A stretch of 16,225 nt of DNA. Origin: Methylophaga sp. (GTDB lineage Bacteria; Pseudomonadota; Gammaproteobacteria; Nitrosococcales; Methylophagaceae). Every line of letters begins with the position of its first letter. The stretch's first letter is position 1. The translations under genes were made by a program, and so were the position numbers. Positions 9,367-16,225 of the stretch are shown here, one piece after another. The notes under the pieces are model-generated. The model ran no database searches, was not told the origin of the DNA, and saw only the letters and a list, made by a program, of their open reading frames with translations. The stretch is from positions 1-16,225 of the forward strand of contig SKGV01000062.1 in the NCBI GenBank assembly GCA_007117275.1. The letters are read 5' to 3'.

Positions 9367-9443
9367 AAATTACTCAGGCTATTAACCTGCTGCCGTGATT
9401 CACGGCCTTGTACATGTGCTGTAACTTCGATCTCACGTCTCAA

Positions 9444-9713
9444 TTAGCGACGCAGACCCAGATCAGCAATCAAATCACGGTAACGATTGATGTCGGTCTT
9501 TTTCAGGTAATCAAGCATCTTGCGGCGGCTGCTTACCATTTTCAGCAGACCTTGACGTGAGTGATGATCATGAATGTTCGATTTGAAATGATCGGACAGG
9601 TTGGTGATGCGCGCTGTCAGCAACGCCACCTGAATTTCAGCTGAGCCTGTGTCACCCTCGGCGCGAGCATATTTGCTGATGATTTGTTTCTTTTGTTCTG
9701 CACTAATAGACAT
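9444..9713 (-). CDS. rpsO: 30S ribosomal protein S15
   Basis: S15 is a primary 16S rRNA-binding protein that organises the central domain of the small subunit and forms an intersubunit bridge. The protein is 89 residues, the same length as E. coli S15. It carries the hallmark segments DTGSAEIQVALLTARI, the DHHSRQGLL rRNA-binding loop, and the C-terminal RRKMLDYLKKTD...LIADLGLRR. The start is ATG 9713-9711 (MSISAEQKK), preceded by GGAG seven bases upstream. A longer frame begins 11 codons earlier, but that extension is absent from the family. It follows truB after a 101-bp gap containing a candidate promoter and leader hairpins, and a strong hairpin separates it from pnp. Confidence 0.98.
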   Translation of the reverse strand: MSISAEQKKQIISKYARAEGDTGSAEIQVALLTARITNLSDHFKSNIHDHHSRQGLLKMVSSRRKMLDYLKKTDINRYRDLIADLGLRR

Positions 9714-9732
9714 TAAAAACTCCAACTTTTGT

Positions 9733-9789
9733 GTGGTGCTGACCACGAGTCAAATTCTGAAATAACCCAGTGCTTTTTCACCGGATTAC
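9733..9789 (-). promoter_or_regulatory. Structured rpsO leader, candidate S15 autoregulatory RNA
   Basis: Two stem-loops can form in the mRNA ahead of rpsO. The first pairs 9779-9789 with 9762-9772 over 11 bp (three G-U pairs) around the loop AAAAAG. The second pairs 9742-9746 with 9733-9737 over 5 bp (GTGGT/ACCAC) around CAGC, ending 9 nt upstream of the GGAG ribosome-binding site. S15 is known to repress its own mRNA by binding leader structures in several bacterial groups, with different folds in each. The position and structure suit that role; function is inferred. Confidence 0.45.
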
Positions 9790-9811
9790 CCAACGATTTA
9801 AAGCGCTGTAA

Positions 9812-9840
9812 ATTCTACCGACTTTGGCCATGAGCTACAA
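9812..9840 (-). promoter_or_regulatory. Candidate sigma70 promoter for rpsO
   Basis: On the minus strand, TTGTAG (9835-9840, 4 of 6 to TTGACA) and TAGAAT (9812-9817, 5 of 6 to TATAAT) are separated by exactly 17 bp. The -10 box overlaps the truB stop codon. Transcription would start near 9805, giving an rpsO leader of about 90 nt. A separate rpsO promoter at this place is known from E. coli. The call rests on box match and position only. Confidence 0.45.
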
Positions 9841-10771
9841 GGCTTTCTTGTTTGCTGCGCTCGGCGAACAGTCGTATTGAGGTTAATACACCCCCTTCAC
9901 TGATATGCCCCAAACCAAAAAACTGCCGATGTTCATCAAACAATCGAACTCCCGCGCAAGCTGAAGCAGATTGCAGCTCGACCGGTTGTCCAAACCGCAA
10001 CTGTTTGACCTGTGCGTTATCAAGCGGGCATTCAGGCCAGTCCGGTAAAGCTGTCTCCGCGGGTATTAGTCTTGTCATCAGTGCAGTATTTGAGTGTTCT
10101 GCCAAGGCTTGCAATGCAGTTAATGACACACTGTCTGCCAGCGAAAATCCTGCGGCTTGAGTTCGTCTCAAGATCGTCACATGGCCGAGCGTGCCCAATG
10201 CGACAGCGATATCTTCTACCAAGGTTCTGATGTAGGTACCCTTGCTGCAACTGACCAGCAACTCAAACCTGTCCGATTGCTGTTCCAGCAACTCAATGCT
10301 GTAAATATTGACGGCACGCGGTTTACGTTCGACTTCAACGCCTTTGCGGGCAAGTTTGTAGAGTGGTTGGCCTTGATGTTTAAGCGCCGAGAACATCGGT
10401 GGCACCTGCCACTGCTCACCCATGAATGTATCGAGTAGCTGGGTCAATTGCGCTGAAGTAAACTCAGGAATAGTTTGGCGCGCCAGCGTTTGCCCCTCGG
10501 AATCACCGGTATCGGTCAAGGTACCCAGCTGACATCGGACGTGATAGCGCTTGTCTGCGTCGAGTAAATATCCGGAAAGTTTGGTGGCTTCACCTAGACA
10601 AATTGGCAGCACGCCGGAGGCAAGCGGATCCAGATTACCGGTATGACCGGCTTTATTGGCATTAAACAGTCGTCTGACCTGCTGTAAGACTTGATTGGAG
10701 CTAGGTCCGCTGGGTTTATCAACAATCACCAGACCATTGATATCACAGCCCGTTCGACGACGGCGTGCCAT
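9815..10771 (-). CDS. truB: tRNA pseudouridine(55) synthase TruB
   Basis: TruB converts U55 in the T-loop of tRNAs to pseudouridine and also acts as a tRNA-folding chaperone. The 318-residue protein (E. coli: 314) carries the motif GHTGNLDPLASGVLP with the catalytic aspartate at D48, the same number as in E. coli. The following LGEATKLSGYLLDADKRY and the later SCSKGTYIRTLVEDIA are also TruB hallmarks. A C-terminal TruB_C/PUA-like domain spans roughly the last 70 residues. The ATG overlaps the rbfA stop by one base (TGATG), and AGGA lies just upstream. It is co-transcribed with infB-rbfA. Confidence 0.97.
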   Translation of the reverse strand: MARRRRTGCDINGLVIVDKPSGPSSNQVLQQVRRLFNANKAGHTGNLDPLASGVLPICLGEATKLSGYLLDADKRYHVRCQLGTLTDTGDSEGQTLARQTIPEFTSAQLTQLLDTFMGEQWQVPPMFSALKHQGQPLYKLARKGVEVERKPRAVNIYSIELLEQQSDRFELLVSCSKGTYIRTLVEDIAVALGTLGHVTILRRTQAAGFSLADSVSLTALQALAEHSNTALMTRLIPAETALPDWPECPLDNAQVKQLRFGQPVELQSASACAGVRLFDEHRQFFGLGHISEGGVLTSIRLFAERSKQESLVAHGQSR

Positions 10772-11142
10772 CAGTCCTGAGTGTTGTCTGCGTTGGCCTT
10801 GGCAATCAACGCATCCATGTAGAATCCGCGTTCAAGCGACTTATCGTACAAAAACCTCAACTCAGGAATATTACGCAAATTCACTCGTTTTCCAAGTGCG
10901 CGTCGTAAAAATCCGGCGGCATTTTGCAGTCCCTCAAGGCAGGTTTGTATGTCCTGTTCGGAATCAAAACCATTTAGACGGGTGACATAAACCTTGCAGT
11001 ACTTCAAATCAGCGGTTACGTCAGCATGTGACACGGTAACCATACCCACTCGCGGATCTGAGACTTCCTGCTGGATAAGCTGTGCCAGCTCACGCATGAC
11101 AACTTCACTTATCCGGCTGGTTCGACTGAATTCTTTAGCCAT
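10771..11142 (-). CDS. rbfA: 30S ribosome-binding factor A
   Basis: RbfA is a KH-type protein that binds immature 30S subunits near helix 1 of 16S rRNA and is needed for late processing and cold growth. The 123-residue product (E. coli: 133) opens with the typical FSRTSRISEVVMRELAQLIQQEVSDPRVG and contains VTVSHADVTADLKYCKVYVT and the C-terminal VNLRNIPELRFLYDKSLERG, all family hallmarks. The ATG overlaps the infB TAA by one base (TAATG), and no Shine-Dalgarno is evident, so it probably depends on translational coupling with infB. Its place between infB and truB is the conserved one. Confidence 0.97.
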   Translation of the reverse strand: MAKEFSRTSRISEVVMRELAQLIQQEVSDPRVGMVTVSHADVTADLKYCKVYVTRLNGFDSEQDIQTCLEGLQNAAGFLRRALGKRVNLRNIPELRFLYDKSLERGFYMDALIAKANADNTQD

Positions 11143-13916
11143 TACAGCGTCGGCTTCATTAACACACGTTCAAAGACTTCGATTTGGTCACCTGGTTTGA
11201 CATCTTTGTAGTTACGAACACCGATACCACATTCGGTTCCAGCACTCACTTCATTGACATCGTCCTTGAATCGACGCAGTGATTCGAGCTCACCCTCAAA
11301 AATCACCACGTTATCACGCAGCACACGAATCGGGTTGCTACGTTTGACCACACCTTCCAGCACCAGACAACCTGCGATATCACCAAATTTCGGAGAGCGG
11401 AAAACGTCATCAACTCTTGCCAGACCAATGATTTCGTCTTTATAAACAGGCTCGAGCATTCCGGTCATGGCTTTGGTAACTACATCCAACAAGTCATAGA
11501 TGATGCTGAAGTACTGTACATCGAGGCCTTTTTCAGCAATCACTTTACGCGCCGTGTTATCAGCACGTACATTGAAGCCAATCAGGATCGCATCTGAGGC
11601 CGCCGCTAACTGCGCATCGGTTTCATTAATACCACCCACACCAGACGCGATCACTCGCACTTGAACTAGATCGGTTGATAGTTTTTGCAGACCTTGGCTA
11701 ACAGCTTCTGCCGAGCCATGAACATCCGCTTTAATCACCACATTGAGTGTTTTGACATCGCCAGCTTCCATCTTGTTGAACATATCATCAAGTTTGGCAG
11801 CCTGTTGTTGAGCCATTTTCATTTCACGGGCGCGTGTCTGACGGAAGTATGAGATTTCACGCGCGGTGCGTTCGTCTGGCGCAACTTGCAGTTCATCACC
11901 GGCAGCAGGCGTACTAGACAGGCCAAGTAACTCAACCGGTGTAGATGGACCGGCTTGCTCTAGCTGCAGACCATTCTCGTCAAACAGGGCACGAACACGT
12001 CCGTACTCCTGGCCCACCACCACAATATCACCTTTTTTGAGTGTGCCTTTTTGCACCAATACGGTGACCACGGTACCACGGCCTTTATCTAGGCGAGCTT
12101 CAATCACCGTTCCATTGGCAGGGCCCTCAACCGGTGCTGTCAGTTCCATAATTTCGGCCTGGAGTGAAATGGCATCCAGCAAATCATCGACACCCGCGCC
12201 CGTCAGTGCTGAAACAGGAACAAACTGTACATCACCGCCCCAGTCTTCAGGGATAACTTCATGATTCACCAGTTCTTGCTTAACACGATCCGGATTAGCC
12301 TCTGGCTTATCCATTTTATTCACAGCCACAATCAAAATAGACTGAGCCGCTTTGGCATGTTGAATCGCTTCGATGGTTTGTGGCATCACACCATCGTCTG
12401 CAGCAACCACCAGTACAACAATGTCGGTCACTTTGGCGCCGCGAGAACGCATTTCAGTGAACGCCGCGTGTCCAGGCGTATCAAGAAAAGCAATTTCACC
12501 ACGGCTGGTTTCAACCTTGTAGGCACCAATGTGCTGAGTAATACCCCCAGCTTCACCTGTGGTCACTTTAGTACGTCGAATATAGTCAAGCAGTGACGTT
12601 TTGCCGTGATCAACGTGGCCCATCACCGTGACGACAGGTGCACGCGATTTCAATTCGCCGAGATCTTCATCACTGACGGTCAAGGCCATCTCGACCTCAT
12701 TATCTTGCATCGGTTTTGCAACATGGCCCATTTCCTCAACAACGATAACGGCCGTATCCTGATCCAAAACCTGATTGATGGTTGCCATGGTTCCCAAGCC
12801 CATCAGCGCCTTGATTACTTCAGCGGCTTTGACAGACATTCTTTGTGCCAAGTCTGATACGCTGATTGTTTCAGGTACACTGACCTCACGAACTACTGGT
12901 GCTGTTGGCATGGAAAACCCATGTTCACCAGCGGTATCGCGCACCGCGCCACGTGGCTGGCTGACACCTTTTTTCTTCTTACGTCGGCCGCTCTTGCCTT
13001 CGCTAACATGCAGTTCTTTTCGCTCAAACTCGTCATCACGCTGGTATTTGCCACGTTTTGCTGGCTTGTCTTTGGCGTGGACTCGAGCATCCCCCTCTTT
13101 CTGACGTTCAGCTTTTTGTTCTTTGGCCTGAACTTCAGCCGCCGCCTGCTTGGCTTCTTCACGAGCTTTTTCGAGTGTTTCCTCTTCTTCACGGGCTTTA
13201 CGACGGGCTTCGAGTGCTTTTTCGGCATCAATTCGAGCCAAATTGGCTGCGCGACGCTTGGCATCGGCTTGTTCAAGCTTTTGATGTGCCAATTGTGATG
13301 CTGTCAGTTGAGGCTGCTGTTTGTGAGATTTTGCAGAAGATACCGATGCGGCTTTGGCTTCTTCAGCCAGGGCTCTTTGTTCTTCTTCCATCGCCTGACG
13401 TGCTTCTTCTGCCGCTTGTTTTTCTGCCTCTAGGGCCGCAGCAACGGCAGCTGTCTCACGATCCAGCGCCTCTTGCTCCAGCATACGCTCACGCTGCTGT
13501 TGAGCCTCAAGTTCTTGCTGCTGCAGTTTTGCAGCCTCTGCGGCAGCATCTTCTGCTTCTTTCTGCTTGATGAGTTCGGCTGCAGCGGCCGCTTCTTCAG
13601 TCTCGCTACGCTTGATGTATGTGCGTTTTTTCCTGACCTCAACACTGACGCTTTTTCCCGCGCGAGTGGGGCCTGCGAGTTTAATCTCGCTCACTGATTT
13701 ACGCTTGAGGGTAATTTTTTTTGGTGTGACGGAGGCTCCGTCTGCACTCTTACCGTGTCGCTGTTGCAAAAACTGTAACAGGGTTTGCTTTTGTTCTTCG
13801 GTAATTAGATCATCAGAGTGCGAAACCTTGATTCCTGCCTCGTTGAGCTGCTCAACCAGACGCTCTGCTGTGATACCGACTGTGCCAGCCAGGTCTTTGA
13901 CCTTCATGTCACTCAT
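11142..13916 (-). CDS. infB: Translation initiation factor IF-2
   Basis: IF-2 is the GTPase that brings fMet-tRNA to the 30S subunit and promotes subunit joining. The 924-residue protein (E. coli: 890) has the long gammaproteobacterial form: an N-terminal IF2_N domain (1-53), a basic linker, a highly charged Ala/Glu/Lys-rich helical region (about 105-300), and a second IF2_N-like domain (about 345-395). The GTPase core follows, with GHVDHGKT at 433-440, DTPGH at 479-483 and NKMD at 533-536. Domains II, III and the fMet-binding C-terminal domain complete it. The ATG has an excellent ribosome-binding site (GGGGAG, 5 nt away), 21 bp after nusA. In E. coli a shorter form starts internally; here no internal start with a convincing site was seen. 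An initiator tRNA gene heads the same cluster. Confidence 0.98.
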   Translation of the reverse strand: MSDMKVKDLAGTVGITAERLVEQLNEAGIKVSHSDDLITEEQKQTLLQFLQQRHGKSADGASVTPKKITLKRKSVSEIKLAGPTRAGKSVSVEVRKKRTYIKRSETEEAAAAAELIKQKEAEDAAAEAAKLQQQELEAQQQRERMLEQEALDRETAAVAAALEAEKQAAEEARQAMEEEQRALAEEAKAASVSSAKSHKQQPQLTASQLAHQKLEQADAKRRAANLARIDAEKALEARRKAREEEETLEKAREEAKQAAAEVQAKEQKAERQKEGDARVHAKDKPAKRGKYQRDDEFERKELHVSEGKSGRRKKKKGVSQPRGAVRDTAGEHGFSMPTAPVVREVSVPETISVSDLAQRMSVKAAEVIKALMGLGTMATINQVLDQDTAVIVVEEMGHVAKPMQDNEVEMALTVSDEDLGELKSRAPVVTVMGHVDHGKTSLLDYIRRTKVTTGEAGGITQHIGAYKVETSRGEIAFLDTPGHAAFTEMRSRGAKVTDIVVLVVAADDGVMPQTIEAIQHAKAAQSILIVAVNKMDKPEANPDRVKQELVNHEVIPEDWGGDVQFVPVSALTGAGVDDLLDAISLQAEIMELTAPVEGPANGTVIEARLDKGRGTVVTVLVQKGTLKKGDIVVVGQEYGRVRALFDENGLQLEQAGPSTPVELLGLSSTPAAGDELQVAPDERTAREISYFRQTRAREMKMAQQQAAKLDDMFNKMEAGDVKTLNVVIKADVHGSAEAVSQGLQKLSTDLVQVRVIASGVGGINETDAQLAAASDAILIGFNVRADNTARKVIAEKGLDVQYFSIIYDLLDVVTKAMTGMLEPVYKDEIIGLARVDDVFRSPKFGDIAGCLVLEGVVKRSNPIRVLRDNVVIFEGELESLRRFKDDVNEVSAGTECGIGVRNYKDVKPGDQIEVFERVLMKPTL

Positions 13917-13937
13917 TGGTTACTCCCCTGCTTTTCT

Positions 13938-15434
13938 TTATTCGTTCGCAAACCAGGATTCTCTGGCTTTCATGATGAGGACTGCCGCCTGCGTTTCGTC
14001 AATGGAAGCGATTTCAACCAATTCATCAACAGATTGCTCAGCCAAATCATCGAGCGTAGCCACTCCTTTGCTGGCCAAAACCAAGGCCAACTCGGTTGTG
14101 ATGCCCTCCATATCAAGGAGATCCTGTTGTGGCTCAGCCGAATCCAATTGCTCTTCACTGGCAATAGCACGTGTCAGAAGTACGTCGCGAGCCCGCGATC
14201 TCAGCTCTGCAACGATATCGTCGTCAAACTCTTCAATATCGAGCATTTCCTGTTCTGGCACATAGGCAATCTCTTCGAGCGAGGAAAACCCTTCCTGCGC
14301 CAGGATGAGTGCGACATCTTCATCAACATCCAAATCAGTCATGAAGGTCTGGATCAGCACACCAATTTCAGTTTCTGCCTTTTTGTCTGCATCTGAGGCG
14401 GACATGACATTTAATTCCCAACCGGTTAGCTGACTGGCCAAACGCACGTTTTGACCATTTCGGCCAATCGCCTGTGACAATTGCCCATCTTCAACAGCAA
14501 TATCCATGCTGTGTGCATCTTCGTCGACAACTATGGACTGAACTTCTGCGGGTGCCATCGCGTTGATGGCAAATCGAGCCGGATCTTTATCCCACAAAAT
14601 AATGTCTACGCGTTCACCGGCAAGCTCGTTAGTCACCGCCTGAACACGTGAGCCTCGCATACCGACACAGGCACCCACCGGGTCGATACGTGATTCATGC
14701 GCTAACACGGCAATCTTGGCACGCAGGCCGGGGTCACGTGCAGCACCTTTCACTTCTATCAGTCCATCGGAAATTTCTGGCACTTCCAGTTTGAACAACT
14801 CGACGAGTAGTTCTTTAGATACACGGCTGATGATCAGCTGCGGACCGCGACCTTCTGGACGAATCTCTTTTAAATAACCACGAATGCGATCACCAGAACG
14901 AAAGCTCTCGCGAGGAATCATTTCTTCCCTTGGCAACAATGCCTCGGCATTGGCACCCAGATCCAGCGTTACATTGCCACGCTCAACACGCTTGACAGTT
15001 CCATGGATCATTTGACCCAGTTTTTCACGATACAGCTCAACCACCTGGGCACGCTCTGCCTCGCGCACCTTCTGAACAATCACTTGTTTGGCAGTTTGAG
15101 CCGCAATACGGCCAAACTCGACTGACTCCATGGGCTCACGGATGTAACTACCGACTTCTACACTGGCATCTTTTTTTAGTGCATCTGTCAGTGTGATTTC
15201 GATTTCGGGTGATTCGAGCGCTTCTTCTGAGTCTTCAACGACAAGCCACTGTCGAAAGGTTTCGTAATCTCCTGTTATGCGGTCAATGGCAACGTGAGCA
15301 TCGATTTCCATTTCGTGGCGTTTACGCGTAGCCATTGCAAGGGCTGCTTCTACAGCTTCGAAAATAACTTCCTTAGCCACGCCTTTTTCGTTAGACATGG
15401 CATCCACAACTAGTAATATTTCTTTATTGTTCAT
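13938..15434 (-). CDS. nusA: Transcription termination/antitermination factor NusA
   Basis: NusA binds RNA polymerase and nascent RNA, prolongs pauses, assists termination hairpins and takes part in rRNA antitermination. The 498-residue protein (E. coli: 495) is collinear with it: an N-terminal polymerase-binding domain (NKEILLVVDAMSNEKG), an S1 domain (about 135-200), two KH domains with GMRG at about 258-261 and IGRNGQ from 323, and two C-terminal acidic repeats (LDVDEDVALILAQEGFSSLEE and LDMEGITTELALVLASKG). The start is ATG 15434 because GGGGA lies 4 nt before it; a GTG one codon upstream would be too close to that site. A 75-bp gap separates it from rimP. NusA often affects its own operon through the terminators ahead of rimP. 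Confidence 0.97.
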   Translation of the reverse strand: MNNKEILLVVDAMSNEKGVAKEVIFEAVEAALAMATRKRHEMEIDAHVAIDRITGDYETFRQWLVVEDSEEALESPEIEITLTDALKKDASVEVGSYIREPMESVEFGRIAAQTAKQVIVQKVREAERAQVVELYREKLGQMIHGTVKRVERGNVTLDLGANAEALLPREEMIPRESFRSGDRIRGYLKEIRPEGRGPQLIISRVSKELLVELFKLEVPEISDGLIEVKGAARDPGLRAKIAVLAHESRIDPVGACVGMRGSRVQAVTNELAGERVDIILWDKDPARFAINAMAPAEVQSIVVDEDAHSMDIAVEDGQLSQAIGRNGQNVRLASQLTGWELNVMSASDADKKAETEIGVLIQTFMTDLDVDEDVALILAQEGFSSLEEIAYVPEQEMLDIEEFDDDIVAELRSRARDVLLTRAIASEEQLDSAEPQQDLLDMEGITTELALVLASKGVATLDDLAEQSVDELVEIASIDETQAAVLIMKARESWFANE

Positions 15435-15486
15435 CACGTCCCCAGTGGATCATCACATCAAGCGTGTCCAATCCAAGTTTTTTCAT
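15424..15486 (-). CDS. Possible 20-codon leader ORF overlapping the nusA start
   Basis: In the rimP-nusA gap a frame opens with ATG at 15486 (MKKLGLDTLDVMIHWG...) and ends at TAA 15426-15424, eight bases inside the nusA coding sequence. It spans the nusA ribosome-binding site and start codon. No strong Shine-Dalgarno precedes it and I recognise no homologue. It could couple translation of nusA to ribosomes coming off the leader, or be a chance frame. Confidence 0.15.
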   Translation of the reverse strand: MKKLGLDTLDVMIHWGRDEQ

Positions 15487-15509
15487 TAACCGCATATAAT
15501 ACGCTTTTT

Positions 15510-15956
15510 TCAGGCAACAAGTCTTGCTTTGGCTAACCGGCCGAGTGGAAGTGCGTAGACTTCTTCATCAACCTCAATCAATATTTCACCATCTCTAAAG
15601 CCTTGGAGAATGCCTCTGAAATTCCGTCGTCCCTGTACCGGCAGCTTCATGGTGATCCTGGCTTGTGCACCGGCAAAGCGCTCGAAATCCCGTGCCCTGA
15701 ACAGAGGGCGGTCAAATCCTGGAGATGAAATTTCCAGTGCGTAGGCTTGTTTGATTGGATCTTCAACATCAAGAACACCACTGACCTGATGGCTGACGCG
15801 TTCGCAGTCTTCGATATTGATTCCTTGTGATGAATCAATGTACACACGCAAAACGGGCGATTGACCGCCCTGAATGTACTCTACGCCCACGAGCTCGTAA
15901 CCGAGCGACTCGATCGGCGCCTCAATGAGTTGTTCGATTTGATCCGTGACCGCCAT
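15510..15956 (-). CDS. rimP: Ribosome maturation factor RimP
   Basis: RimP binds S12-containing assembly intermediates and is needed for 30S subunit maturation. From ATG 15956 the product is 148 residues (E. coli: about 150). It shows the family hallmarks EAPIESLGYELVGVEYIQGG, VYIDSSQGINIEDCERVSHQVSGVLDVEDPI, and LEISSPGFDRPLF, followed by the C-terminal SH3-like domain. The frame extends upstream to an ATG at 15989, but that codon lies in the loop and arm of a terminator hairpin and the extension would be translated from its T-tract, so I reject it. An ATG at 15962 is an alternative start two codons upstream. The ribosome-binding site is weak for either. The gene sits just behind the metY terminators. 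Confidence 0.95.
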   Translation of the reverse strand: MAVTDQIEQLIEAPIESLGYELVGVEYIQGGQSPVLRVYIDSSQGINIEDCERVSHQVSGVLDVEDPIKQAYALEISSPGFDRPLFRARDFERFAGAQARITMKLPVQGRRNFRGILQGFRDGEILIEVDEEVYALPLGRLAKARLVA

Positions 15957-15973
15957 AACCATCGCCAATACAT

Positions 15974-15995
15974 AAAAAAAAAGGGCCATCGGCCC
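15974..15995 (-). terminator. Second terminator between metY and rimP
   Basis: GGGCC and GGCCC form a 5-bp all-GC stem with a GAT loop, followed on the minus strand by nine consecutive T residues. The rimP start codon is only 17 nt beyond the T-tract, so the rimP mRNA must pass through this site unless it starts by other means. This fits an operon head with controlled read-through, as known for the metY-rimP-nusA operon of E. coli. Confidence 0.85.
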
Positions 15996-16009
15996 AATTT
16001 AATCGCTAC

Positions 16010-16034
16010 AAAAACAAAAACCCCATTGAGGGGT
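16010..16034 (-). terminator. First terminator after metY
   Basis: ACCCC and GGGGT (16020-16034) form a 5-bp stem with a 5-nt loop, followed on the minus strand by a T-tract interrupted by one G (five T, G, five T in total). It begins 15 nt past the encoded CCA of the initiator tRNA and would release the tRNA precursor. It forms a tandem pair with the terminator at 15974-15995. Confidence 0.75.
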
Positions 16035-16049
16035 CCCTGATCACTTAAT

Positions 16050-16126
<77 letters not shown>

Positions 16127-16142
16127 CCTGACTAAGCTCGAA

Positions 16143-16171
16143 ATTATACATAGCGGCTATTGCCTTAGCAA
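16143..16171 (-). promoter_or_regulatory. Sigma70 promoter of metY and the rimP-nusA-infB operon
   Basis: On the minus strand TTGCTA (16166-16171, 4 of 6 to TTGACA) and a perfect TATAAT (16143-16148) are separated by 17 bp. Transcription would start near 16136, about 10 nt before the tRNA 5' end. The bases just upstream of the -35 box are A/T-rich (AACTTAAAGAGAATTGAGAT), which could serve as an UP element. It is likely the main promoter of the cluster through read-through of the two terminators. Confidence 0.8.
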
Positions 16172-16225
16172 GCCTTAATCTCAATTCTCTTTAAGTTTTC
16201 GGGTCAGGGTGTTTCTCCCCCATCC
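16172..16225. other. Right edge upstream of metY promoter
   Basis: Fifty-four bases remain. They hold the A/T-rich upstream side of the metY promoter and then a G/C-rich stretch (plus-strand GTTTCTCCCCCATCC at the edge). I see no complete gene, and the piece is too short to assign to a neighbouring tRNA or protein gene. Confidence 0.5.

Noticed and set aside
9714..9746. 11-codon N-terminal extension of S15
   Set aside because: S15 is 89 residues across gammaproteobacteria and the ATG at 9713 has a proper GGAG site.
13389..13391. Internal start for a short IF-2 form at Met176
   Set aside because: Only a weak, too-close AGG precedes it; no better support than chance.
13100..13600. Repetitive Ala/Glu/Lys coding stretch as a DNA repeat
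   Set aside because: It is the charged helical N-terminal region normal for gammaproteobacterial IF-2; no exact tandem unit is seen.
13567..14265. 232-codon plus-strand open frame
   Set aside because: It runs antisense across the infB/nusA junction, is Ser-rich low-complexity translation of the opposite strand, and both genes under it are unmistakable.
15957..15989. 11-codon N-terminal extension of RimP from ATG 15989
   Set aside because: The start codon lies in the terminator hairpin and the next codons are its T-tract; RimP proteins begin at the downstream ATG.

Overview
The window is an ordinary gammaproteobacterial chromosome segment. Every convincing gene lies on the minus strand, so the region is transcribed from right (16225) to left (1). 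The gene order metY (initiator tRNA) - rimP - nusA - infB - rbfA - truB - rpsO - pnp is the classic gammaproteobacterial transcription/translation cluster, and the proteins resemble their E. coli counterparts along their length. I cannot name the genus. The non-enteric content (modABC directly after pnp, then a SulP transporter with a universal stress protein) suggests a free-living, non-enterobacterial gammaproteobacterium. No transposon, phage gene, CRISPR array or other mobile element is visible.

Region 16225-9265 (read leftwards). A strong sigma70-type promoter (TATAAT box, 17-bp spacer) precedes a complete initiator tRNA with encoded CCA. Two back-to-back intrinsic terminators follow, and the RimP start codon lies only 17 nt past the second T-tract. 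rimP, nusA, infB, rbfA and truB follow with small gaps or 1-bp stop/start overlaps, consistent with one operon. rpsO has its own candidate promoter at the end of truB and a structured leader of about 90 nt. A 15-bp hairpin with a T-rich tail separates rpsO from pnp, and pnp has a second small stem-loop just ahead of its ribosome-binding site and a GTG start.

Region 9264-4577. pnp ends in a textbook terminator. Only 12 nt past its T-tract begins modA, the first gene of a tightly packed modABC molybdate ABC transporter operon (modA/modB overlap by 1 bp, modB/modC abut as TAAATG). No modE or molybdoenzyme gene is in view.

Region 4576-1. A SulP anion transporter with a C-terminal STAS domain is followed 11 bp later by a tandem-domain universal stress protein. 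This is a probable two-gene operon. A 406-bp gene-free gap follows. Then comes prfC (release factor 3), which runs off the left edge lacking only its last few residues.

Together the genes cover ribosome maturation and initiation (rimP, infB, rbfA, truB, metY, rpsO), transcription elongation/termination (nusA), RNA decay (pnp), release-factor recycling (prfC), molybdate import (modABC), and anion transport with stress sensing (sulP-usp). I found no convincing novel system. The points most worth a second look are RNA-level controls: start codons right behind terminators at rimP and modA, the rpsO leader, the pnp leader hairpin, the U1:U72 end pair of the initiator tRNA, and a 20-codon ORF overlapping the nusA start.
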